Positions 1 through 6,455 of a DNA stretch of 6,508 nt are shown here, in pieces. The position numbers and the translations under genes were made by a program. Below the pieces are notes generated by a model. The model saw nothing but the letters and a program-made list of their open reading frames with translations, was not told where the DNA came from and ran no database searches. The DNA lies in the NCBI GenBank assembly GCA_965178525.1, contig CBCXVS010000360.1, positions 1 through 6,508 of the forward strand. The letters are read 5' to 3'. This DNA is from CBCXVS01 sp965178525. Its GTDB lineage: Bacteria > Tectomicrobia > Entotheonellia > Entotheonellales > Entotheonellaceae. Within the stretch, counting starts at the first letter, position 1, and each line of letters begins with the position of its first letter.

Positions 1-62
1 AAGGTCAATTCGTTCCAGGCTTTTGAGTTTTTATTTCAACAAGTTGTCGCCGAATCACGGGA

Positions 63-77
63 GGAACTTCGGTCTAG
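63..77 (+). repeat. Left copy of a 15-base inverted repeat (GGAACTTCGGTCTAG)
   Basis: This sequence is repeated exactly in inverse orientation at 6435-6449, so both copies read GGAACTTCGGTCTAG inward towards the operon. Outside this copy are CGCC (50-53) and CTTTTGAGTT (20-29), in the same order as matching blocks outside the right copy. Confidence 0.6.
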
Positions 78-87
78 AGGCTCTAGA
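73..87. repeat. Perfect palindrome TCTAGAG-G-CTCTAGA
   Basis: Seven-base arms flank a single central G. It contains two CTAG tetramers, which are rare in many bacterial genomes. Outer bases GGAA (63-66) and TTCC (90-93) could extend the dyad with an asymmetric internal loop. It overlaps the left copy of the 15-base inverted repeat. It could be a protein-binding site, a repeat-element end or a hairpin in the downstream RNA; nothing here decides between these. Confidence 0.5.
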
Positions 88-188
88 GATTCCCAAAACA
101 CGGTGCCGCGAATTCGCTCGGCAATTCTCCTGGCCACACTGCGCCAAACTCTTTGAATCGTATTTGGAACCGATTTCCAGAGCCACGT

Positions 189-205
189 CCGCGCCTGGAG
201 CGCGG
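189..205. terminator. GC-rich hairpin just after the operon, no T-run
   Basis: CCGCGC (189-194) and GCGCGG (200-205) form a perfect 6-bp stem around a 5-base loop, starting 13 bases beyond the TAG of the ATPase gene. Neither strand has a run of T after it, so it is at best a weak or factor-assisted terminator or a 3'-end stabiliser for the operon mRNA. Confidence 0.3.
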
Positions 206-218
206 TCACTGATAGAGC

Positions 219-1352
219 CTATTGGCGTTGAAAAAGGACCTGGAGAAATTGATCTTTACACTTGGCGCTGATTTCAAGCGCCGCTTTAAAGTCGTCTTTA
301 CCGAGGGCGAGGAGTTCGACGTCATCAATCGCCCGCACCGTCGCGTTTCTCGGGTTGTCGGTCAAGAGCGCGGCTTCGCCGAAAAACTCACCAGCTCGCC
401 GAATCGCGAGGACACGCTCGGCGCCGTCTGTATGGCTGGTGACCGAGACGGCTCCCTGCCGAATCACATAAAACGTGTCGCCCACATCGCCTTGCCGAAG
501 AATAACCGCATCGGGCGCATAGTGCTCGGCAGTCATCTTCTCCGCCACCGTCGCCCGCGCCGCGGGCGTGAGTTCTCCTAAGACGGGGCACTTCAGGAGA
601 AATTCATAAGTCTCCACGGATTCCCGGACGGCGACATTTGATACGATCCGGCCATCCGCCAAATTCACAATCCGATCGGCCACATCGAGGATCCGATTGT
701 CATGCGTGACCATGATCACAGCGGCTTGCTCGGTCTGTGCAAGCTGCTGTAAGAGCTGCACGACGTTCCGTCCCGCTTCCTTGTCCAATGCCGCGGTGGG
801 TTCGTCCGCGAGAATCAGCTTGGGCCGAAGGACCAACGCCCGCGACACGGCGACACGTTGCCGTTCACCGCCCGACATCGCCTGCGGTTTGGCGTGCAGG
901 CGATGTTCGAGCCCGAGGCGCACCAGGATGTGTGTGGCGAGCTGTTGTTTCTCTTTTCGTGTGTAGGCGTGTAGGCCGAGGGCCATCATCACGTTTTGCA
1001 CAGCGGTCAGGGATTCAAAGAGATTATGGGACTGAAAGATAAACCCAATATGGCGGCGAACGCCCTCGCGCGCCTTCTGGCTCAGCCCGCGCAGTTCTCG
1101 CCCTTGCACGTACGCACTGCCCGCTTGCACGCGGCGCAACGCGCCAATCAGCGATAATAAGGTGGTTTTACCAGAACCTGAAGGGCCGGTCATAATCGTC
1201 ATTTCGCCGGCCCGAAGCTCCAGGTCAACATCAAATAGCACCTGCTTGCGAAATTCGCGCGCACCATAATAATGGTTGAGCTGCTGCAGCCTGACGATGG
1301 CTGGGGCGGTGGCTTCGCCCTCCTCAGAGATGGCGGCTTGGGACGTTAGCAT
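219..1352 (-). CDS. devA: DevA-type ABC exporter ATPase with C-terminal cyclic-nucleotide-binding domain
   Basis: This protein of 377 residues has two domains. Residues about 19-240 form an ABC ATPase of the LolD/MacB/DevA type: Walker A GPSGSGKT (56-63), Q-loop Gln107, signature MSGGERQ (159-165), Walker B LILADEPT (179-186), D-loop ALD (188-190) and switch His217. All catalytic residues are present. Residues about 250-370 form a cNMP/CAP-like beta-barrel with the phosphate-binding cassette FGEAALLTDNPRNATV (324-339). Its Glu326 and Arg335 occupy the positions that bind cyclic nucleotide in CAP and PKA-type domains, so binding is plausible; typical DevA proteins stop after the ATPase. I choose the ATG at 1352: a GAGG sits 7 bases upstream (1363-1360), and it overlaps the permease stop as ATGCTAA. 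Upstream sequence in the same frame is out-of-frame permease coding DNA, not part of this gene. It should energise the two permeases at the inner membrane and may be switched on or off by cAMP or cGMP (inference). Confidence 0.88.
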   Translation of the reverse strand: MLTSQAAISEEGEATAPAIVRLQQLNHYYGAREFRKQVLFDVDLELRAGEMTIMTGPSGSGKTTLLSLIGALRRVQAGSAYVQGRELRGLSQKAREGVRRHIGFIFQSHNLFESLTAVQNVMMALGLHAYTRKEKQQLATHILVRLGLEHRLHAKPQAMSGGERQRVAVSRALVLRPKLILADEPTAALDKEAGRNVVQLLQQLAQTEQAAVIMVTHDNRILDVADRIVNLADGRIVSNVAVRESVETYEFLLKCPVLGELTPAARATVAEKMTAEHYAPDAVILRQGDVGDTFYVIRQGAVSVTSHTDGAERVLAIRRAGEFFGEAALLTDNPRNATVRAIDDVELLALGKDDFKAALEISAKCKDQFLQVLFQRQ

Positions 1353-2603
1353 GAGAATACCTCGGCCGGGTCTGTGGACAGCGCTTTGCGAATGGCGATG
1401 ACGGAAGCCAGCATACACATGATCACCGTGAGCCCGAAGACCAGCACGCCACGTGGATAGGTGCCGCATGAGAAGGCCGGTCTGGTGTGACAAGAAGCGA
1501 TAAAAGACGTGACTGATCCCAAGGCCGAGACCGAAACCGAGCCACGACAAGACCAAAGCCTGTTGCCACACGATCCACATCAAGAAGCGGTTGGGGTAAC
1601 CCATGGCTTTGAGCGTAGCGAACTGGGGTAAATGATCGACGACCTCGGTGTATAAAATCTGGTGACAGATGATCACACCGATGATAATCCCCATGGCCGC
1701 CCCGAGGCCAAAAATCACGCCAATTGGGGTATGTCGGCGCCAGTGCCGCAACTCGCGGGCGAGGTAATCGCGTTTGGTATCGATCGACACATCGTTGGGC
1801 AAGATCTGCCGTAGGGTGTCGGCCACCACGGCGGGATGGGCCGCCGGCGAAAGTCGTAGAACCCCGATTTCCACCTCGCCCAGACCGGCATGGTGCGGTA
1901 GGAACTTCCGAAAATTTTGTGCGCTCATGATCACGGTCCCGGCATTGACAAAATCCGTTCCCAGGCGAAATATACCGGCTACACGCACCGACTGACCGCC
2001 CAACTCCGTTACCACCCCGGCTTCGCGTTTGCCATAGCGAGGCTTTGATTTGGCATCGATAAGAACGGTCCCAGGCCGTTTCAGCGCCTCGGTGTGCGCG
2101 GCGACATCCGAGTTTAACAAAATGGGATCTTCCGGTCTAAAGGCGAGCAGACGAATGGGATAGACGTTGTGGGTATCGGGGTTTTTCCAGCCGGATCGCG
2201 CCAACCCGATATACAGGGGATAGGATGCTTCGACCTCGGGCAAGGCTCGGGCTTGGACCAGGTGTGCACGGGCGAAGGGCTGGCGATGACTAATGGTCCG
2301 CTTCAACGCGTTCGTGATGACGATATCCGCGTTCAACTGCTTGATGAGTTCGACCTGATTGTCGTACAAGCCGTGGAGAAATCCGATTTCAGCAAAAATG
2401 AGAAAGACGGCGAAGGCCACACCCGCGACGGATCTCAGGAGCCGCAACCGGTCATGCCGCAACATCTGCCAGGCCAAAGGGCGCTGCACAGAACAGGGTC
2501 TGAGGCGCGCTAGCCACGCCGATGGCGCCGGGCGGGTCGCCGGCATTTGCCGGGCCACGGGCGCAGGTGTAATCGTCTGTTGGTCATCGGTAACGCGCAT
2601 CAC
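1346..2603 (-). pseudogene. devC: DevC-type ABC exporter permease, second copy, frameshifted near the C-terminus
   Basis: This is a divergent paralogue of the permease before it, with the same helix 1, long extracytoplasmic domain, three helices and the coupling motif QFATLKAMGYPN (327-338). The start may be GTG at 2603 or ATG at 2600; both directly follow the upstream TAA. About 40 Pro/Arg-rich residues precede the usual PLAW motif, an extension DevC proteins normally lack. After GLLMR (codon 380, ending at 1464) the frame becomes nonsense. One base over, 38 good residues begin with TYPRGVLVFG, supply the missing fourth helix, and end IRKALSTDPAEVFSC at the TAA 1348-1346. The first copy ends in the matching RKAKTADPAELF, so the shift is a lesion in the window and not a family trait. 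Repaired length is about 417 residues. As given, the product would lack helix 4 and run on into the ATPase frame. It would probably pair with the first permease to form a heterodimer (inference). Confidence 0.85.
1360..1363 (-). promoter_or_regulatory. Shine-Dalgarno GAGG for the ATPase gene, inside the devC 3' end
   Basis: The minus strand reads GAGG, then TATTCTC, then the ATG at 1352. The spacing of 7 bases is good for initiation. This supports a separate ATPase start, as opposed to a natural fusion with the preceding permease. Confidence 0.55.
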
Positions 2604-3734
2604 TTAGAATAACTCTGCCGGATCAGCGGTTTTAGCCTTCCGAAGCGCCGCCAGCGCCGGTATCGCACGCATTCCGACGGCGAGGCAAAAGACGAGCACG
2701 AGGCGCGTCACGGTCATATCCATCGGGATATGGGCAAGCTGGCGGATGAGCGCATAGGTGCCAAACGCCAGGGCGACTGCCGGAATATACCCGAGCACAG
2801 CGAAGATCAACGCTTGTTGCAAGACCAAGCCCGATACATATCGGTTGGAATAGCCAAGGGCTTTGAGCGTGGCATATTCGGACAGGCGGTGGCTAATATC
2901 GGTCGCCAACACTTGATAGAGCACAACGACCCCCACAACGAGCGCCATGAGAGCGCCGGTATTCAGAATGATGCCGGTTGAGGTCATCTTGATCCAATAA
3001 TGCCTTTCCATGCCGACAAGCTCAGAACGGGTCAGAACCTGAACGTCGGGGGGAAGCGTCTGGCGCAACCGTTCCGCGACCGTGTTGACAGGGGCTTCGG
3101 GGGCCGTCGTCACCAAGCCCAGCGTCACTTGGTGCAGAGGGGCGCCGTTGAGGATGCGAGAGACGTTTTGATCACTGCTGATGACCGTGCCCAGGGCGGT
3201 AAACCCACTCCCTAAGGTAAAGTGCCCGCCGATGCGGATTTGACGCTGCCCAACTTCCGTCACCACACCTGCCGCCGTCGGACCCGCCTCGGCTCGTGCA
3301 TGGCGATCGATGAGCAGGGTGTCAGGGGTTTGCAGTACATCGAGCTGCGCCTCAATTTCCGGGAGCCGGAAAACGCGGTCGCCTGGATGAAAGGCCACGA
3401 GTTGCACAAAATCACGATAGCCCGTTTCCGGATTGCGCCAGATGGCAAGGGCAATGTACAAGGGCATGACATGATCGACGCCGTGGACGGTTTCAGCCTG
3501 GTATAGCCGGTGGCGCGGAAATGATCCGGCCTTATTGATATATAAGTAGTGTGGCGAAGCCAGGACAAGGTCGCATTGCAGCTGGTCGTAAACGAGCGTG
3601 CCGGCTTTGATCACGGAAGCTTTCATACCGAACTGGACAAAGAGTAACATGATGACAAACACGATGCCGACGATCGCCGCCAGCGTACGGAATTTGTAGT
3701 GGAGCAAGTTCTTCCAGGCGAAATCAAGTTGCAT
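2604..3734 (-). CDS. devC: DevC-type ABC exporter permease (FtsX/MacB-like fold), first copy
   Basis: This 376-residue protein has the MacB/DevC layout: one N-terminal membrane helix (about 18-37), a long extracytoplasmic domain (about 45-245), then three helices (about 252-276, 304-329 and 342-364). The segment EYATLKALGYSN (286-297), between helices 2 and 3, is the conserved cytoplasmic part that normally touches the ATPase. The C-terminus RKAKTADPAELF is the typical DevC ending. In the cyanobacterial DevBCA system, permeases of this type work with a DevA ATPase and a DevB adaptor to export glycolipids; the cargo here is not known. The ATG at 3734 lies 9 bases after the HTTM stop, with no strong Shine-Dalgarno sequence. 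The TAA abuts the start of the second permease (TAAGTGATG). The frame is intact, and length and ends match the family. Confidence 0.85.
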   Translation of the reverse strand: MQLDFAWKNLLHYKFRTLAAIVGIVFVIMLLFVQFGMKASVIKAGTLVYDQLQCDLVLASPHYLYINKAGSFPRHRLYQAETVHGVDHVMPLYIALAIWRNPETGYRDFVQLVAFHPGDRVFRLPEIEAQLDVLQTPDTLLIDRHARAEAGPTAAGVVTEVGQRQIRIGGHFTLGSGFTALGTVISSDQNVSRILNGAPLHQVTLGLVTTAPEAPVNTVAERLRQTLPPDVQVLTRSELVGMERHYWIKMTSTGIILNTGALMALVVGVVVLYQVLATDISHRLSEYATLKALGYSNRYVSGLVLQQALIFAVLGYIPAVALAFGTYALIRQLAHIPMDMTVTRLVLVFCLAVGMRAIPALAALRKAKTADPAELF

Positions 3735-3743
3735 GGGTCGTGA

Positions 3744-5302
3744 TCATTCCGCATCCCGCGTCGCCACATTGGTTACCGAGTCCGCCGGGGTCGTACAGGC
3801 CATATGCCGATCCAGCATGGTCTGGCATAGCATGGCTTTGGCCCCGACACATTGAAAGCTCATGAGGAAGCGCTGCGGCTCGTGGCTCGGCGCGATATGG
3901 GGCGGTTGCACACGCTGGATATGGGCCTGGACAGATACCCGCCCTGGCAGCGCATGGACGAGGCAAAAACGTCGCGCCATCCGCGCCATAATGCTCTGTT
4001 GCAAAGCGGTGAGCCGACCCGGAGGCAACGTCATCCAAGGCACATCAAACAAGTAGGCTTGCAACACGGAAGCTCGCAGAGATGCCGGAAAGAGCGCGTC
4101 CGAGGAGACGATGCGATGTTGCCCATCGGGCCGTTTCACCTGGATATGATACTGTGAGGTGTAATTTTTGCGGTCAATCCAATTGAATAACTCGTACTCC
4201 TGTGCGATGCCCATGGCCCACAGCACGGCAGCGCCGGTATGTAGGTAATCTGAGCCACCGGAAGGCGTCTGGTCATTAAGAGCAGCAGTAGGACGAATAC
4301 GCCAATGGCGAGCCGGCTACTCCATTGATGATGTCGTGAACGGCGGGGAAGCGGTGGCGCATCAAGACGGCGGCATAGGCCGTGCATGATCTCGCCTCGG
4401 AAAAACAGCACGCTGGTTGCGATCATGGCCAGATTGGCAAACGGAATGGCGAGCGTGGCCAGAATGCCCAGGTGAAAGCCCAGCTGACAGATGAGCCCGA
4501 GCCATTTCAGAGGGTGTCCGCGCCGTAGCAGCAGCAGGATGGGCAGCAGGGGCTCGAGCCCCAGGACAACGTAATTGGCCACGCGCAGCCAGGGCACATA
4601 ATGCGGCCCCCACAGGTCGGGCATATACGCGATGGGTAGGTTGAGGATGACATACACCGCATAGCCGTCGCGCCATAATGGGCTTTCGAATTTCCACAAG
4701 CCGGTAACCAGATAAATCAGGCAGATATTACCCAACAGACAGAATACGCTGGCCCCGGGCACGGTGATGCGGCGCCAACGCGACAGGCAAGCGTGGCCGT
4801 GCTGCAGCCACTCTCTCAGCACGAGCGTATGCCCAACGGGAAGGAGGAGGAGCCAGAATAGGGCCAGGTGCATGATGGCGTCATCCACATACATGACGAT
4901 CAAATTCCACCTGTAAGTGGAAACCGCAATGGCGAAAAGCACGCCGGCGCAAAGTTTGATGCGATAGCCGAGAATAATCCCCCACGCGAGAACGCACGCC
5001 AGACTAAATACAAGGTAGAAGCTCGGGGCTTCAAAACCGGGCTGGAAGAGGCTTAAACGGATAAACCAGAACATATCGTGTAGGAGTTCATGATCCAGCA
5101 GGCCATCCGGACTGCTAAACGCCGGGATGTCCACGAGCAGCCTGAGAAAGTAGGCAAAACTGAGCAAGCCCACCAAGACCCGAAACCCATCCAGTGGGAG
5201 GGCATAGATGTCACATTAGAACCGCTGCCAGAGCCGTGCCAGGATGGATGTCTCGCCGCTTTGGGGACTTTTTGGGTTTGTCGAGGCCCTCGGCAGGCTC
5301 AT
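3744..5302 (-). pseudogene. HTTM / vitamin K-dependent gamma-carboxylase-like membrane protein, interrupted by a stop codon and a frameshift
   Basis: Restored, this would be a protein of about 519 residues with many membrane segments. Hallmarks of the HTTM family are an FRVLVGLL start to the first helix (40-47), YRWN (131-134), a helix beginning VDDAIMHLALFW (139-150), WKFESPLWRDG (203-213), a His-containing GFHLGI helix, and a C-terminal soluble part opening with YELFNWIDRKNY. HTTM proteins are integral membrane relatives of gamma-glutamyl carboxylase; most bacterial members have no known reaction. The natural start is the ATG at 5302, 3 bases after the upstream TGA and behind a purine-rich AAAAAGAGTGAG. 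That frame runs 28 codons to a TAA (5218-5216), then resumes without a start codon through the first helix. Near 4241 it shifts by one base: the upstream frame drifts into nonsense and stops at 4136, while the conserved C-terminal part continues in another frame to the TGA at 3744. Restart at the TTG at 5176 would remove the start of helix 1. Either the gene is inactive or the bases are wrong. Confidence 0.75.
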
Positions 5303-5316
5303 GACTCACTCTTTTT
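5303..5316 (-). promoter_or_regulatory. Ribosome binding site for the HTTM gene, within the 3' end of the phosphoesterase gene
   Basis: The minus strand reads AAAAAGAGTGAGTC immediately before the ATG at 5302-5300. The purine-rich GAGTGAG contains the phosphoesterase stop codon, which points to translational coupling. This site decides the start: it places the true N-terminus 42 codons upstream of the TTG at 5176, and so reveals the in-frame TAA between them. Confidence 0.55.
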
Positions 5317-6415
5317 GTGCTTGTAGCGCATATGCGGCACGACTTTGGTCTTCCTGCTGTGACAAGCCGGTACATGGGCCTGCGAGGTCATCGAGGACCC
5401 GATCTTCGCTGTCTCCCGGCAATGGCTCGCCGCGTACGGCACGGTGCATGGCCTCGACGTCATAGCGCAGCCATCCCAGGTAAAATGCTTCCCACCACTC
5501 AAAGAATGATTTGTTGTGATGGGGCCCCAGAATACCTCGGTATTGTTCGTCGCCAATACATTGCAAATCGGGCCAAGATTTGACGTCGATGGCGCCGTGG
5601 TCAATATCGACAAAGGTCGCCTCAGCAAAGGTCCACGAGCCACTGTTGATGTACAGCCCGCCGGGAAGGCGGACTTTGCCGGCTTGGTGAGAATGGCCGC
5701 AAATAAGGACGTTAAACGACGCGATGGCCAACACCTCGCTGAGCTTTTGGAGGTTGATGTTCAGCTCGCCCCATTCCCCACGGCCAAAGTAGTCTAGCAA
5801 GTCGAAGCACGCCTGCGCCCGCTTCTGTAGACCGAGGCGCAGCAAGCTTTGCGCCTTGAGCCATTGCAGCTGGCCATAGCGATAAAAGAGCCAGTGGCCG
5901 ATGCGCGTGCTCCAGCCGTAGTGATGGCGCATCGGGCTGCGCAAGGGCGCGCCGACAAGGCGCTCGATCATCGCGTGCCACTGCACTCTGCGAACGGCCT
6001 TGGGATCACCCGGCTGACAATACGGATCATAACGATGACCGTGCTCGATGTAGAGGTCATCCCCAATCCAAAGTGCCGGATGGTACTGAAAAGGGAAGCA
6101 AGATGTCAGGTCTTGCGGCATATTCTCATGGTTGCCCTCAACGTAAAAAACGGGTATGTGCTTGGCTAGGCGAATCAAGGCATCCATCAACGGGCGATGC
6201 CGAGCATAGATACGTTTCAATGACCAGGCTTGACACAAATCAAAACCGTCGCCTGCAATGATCAGCACATCTGCGTGGCGTTCTGCAAACTGCAAAAAAT
6301 CAATTAACAGTTCATCTTTGTTCTGAAAAAGATCCATCTTTGTGCCATCGCCGATATGCATGTCGCTGATAATCAGGATATGCTGTTTTGAGTCCAGTTC
6401 GGGTATTATATTCAT
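5306..6415 (-). CDS. Calcineurin-like metallophosphoesterase (LpxH/YbbF-like superfamily)
   Basis: This 369-residue soluble protein has the full set of metallophosphoesterase motifs: DMH at residues 18-20, GDGFD at 55-59, GNHE at 94-97, HGH at 125-127 and GHSH at 240-243. These Asp, His and Asn residues normally hold a two-metal centre that hydrolyses phosphate mono- or diesters. The GDGFD motif and early domain order resemble the UDP-2,3-diacylglucosamine hydrolase group, but a middle helical insert (about 140-225) and a tail past residue 290, rich in Trp and Phe around 303-316, make it longer than LpxH. The substrate is therefore unknown. No signal peptide or membrane segment is visible, so it should be cytoplasmic. 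The ATG at 6415 is preceded by only a weak purine stretch. It is the first gene of the operon, and its TGA lies 3 bases before the next ATG. Family assignment is firm; the link to a lipid or nucleotide-sugar substrate is inference. Confidence 0.9.
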   Translation of the reverse strand: MNIIPELDSKQHILIISDMHIGDGTKMDLFQNKDELLIDFLQFAERHADVLIIAGDGFDLCQAWSLKRIYARHRPLMDALIRLAKHIPVFYVEGNHENMPQDLTSCFPFQYHPALWIGDDLYIEHGHRYDPYCQPGDPKAVRRVQWHAMIERLVGAPLRSPMRHHYGWSTRIGHWLFYRYGQLQWLKAQSLLRLGLQKRAQACFDLLDYFGRGEWGELNINLQKLSEVLAIASFNVLICGHSHQAGKVRLPGGLYINSGSWTFAEATFVDIDHGAIDVKSWPDLQCIGDEQYRGILGPHHNKSFFEWWEAFYLGWLRYDVEAMHRAVRGEPLPGDSEDRVLDDLAGPCTGLSQQEDQSRAAYALQAQKE

Positions 6416-6434
6416 TATGCGAGATATCTTTATG

Positions 6435-6449
6435 CTAGACCGAAGTTCC
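6435..6449 (-). repeat. Right copy of the 15-base inverted repeat
   Basis: The minus strand here reads GGAACTTCGGTCTAG, identical to 63-77 on the plus strand. Going outward on the minus strand come CGCC and CTTTTGAATT, echoing the left flank with different spacing. It lies 20 bases upstream of the first gene of the operon, so it would also fall in or next to the 5' leader. Confidence 0.6.
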
Positions 6450-6455
6450 CCTGGC

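Larger units (their letters stand above)
2..271 (+). pseudogene. Possible C-terminal fragment of a family-4 glycosyltransferase, convergent with the operon
   Basis: On the plus strand the frame through positions 77-177 reads LEALEIPKTRCREF and then ARQFSWPHCAKLFESYLEPI. The pattern of a CR-(E/A)-(F/Y)-A-x-x-FSW core followed by an amphipathic helix is what I recall from the C-termini of GT-B glycosyltransferases of the WcaI/GT4 kind. The frame is open from the left edge of the window and ends at TGA 269-271, overlapping the antisense end of the ATPase gene by 53 bases. Residues before about position 77 do not resemble a glycosyltransferase, and another frame is also open there (1 to about 150), so the fragment may be frameshifted, truncated or coincidental. 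If real, it is the end of a convergent neighbour gene whose body lies to the left. Confidence 0.33.

Noticed and set aside
63..87. RpoE/ECF-type promoter, because GGAACTT matches an ECF -35 element
   Set aside because: The TCTAG-like -10 candidates lie 3 or 12 bases downstream, not the required 15-16, and the right-hand copy has no convincing -10 at the right distance.
189..205. Strong intrinsic terminator of the operon
   Set aside because: The stem is only 6 bp and neither strand has a following T-run; kept only as a low-confidence hairpin.
1456..1470. Programmed ribosomal frameshifting to make alternative permease products
   Set aside because: No slippery heptamer, stimulatory Shine-Dalgarno or obvious pseudoknot is visible at the site, and the same explanation would be needed again near 4241.
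1724..1995. Overlapping plus-strand open frames inside the second permease gene
   Set aside because: Arg/Pro/Ser-rich translations typical of antisense shadows of GC-rich genes; the minus-strand frame has clear family motifs.
219..2603. A natural 794-residue fusion of permease, ATPase and cNMP domain
   Set aside because: The joint is out-of-frame permease DNA. The alternative frame restores the conserved permease C-terminus and stop, and the ATPase has its own GAGG and ATG.
5216..5218. TAA as a recoded sense codon
   Set aside because: TAA terminates both devC genes in this window at family-typical C-termini, and selenocysteine and pyrrolysine use TGA and TAG.
5090..5326. Plus-strand open frame opposite the HTTM gene start
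   Set aside because: Its translation is low-complexity antisense of the HTTM and phosphoesterase genes and has no recognisable domain.
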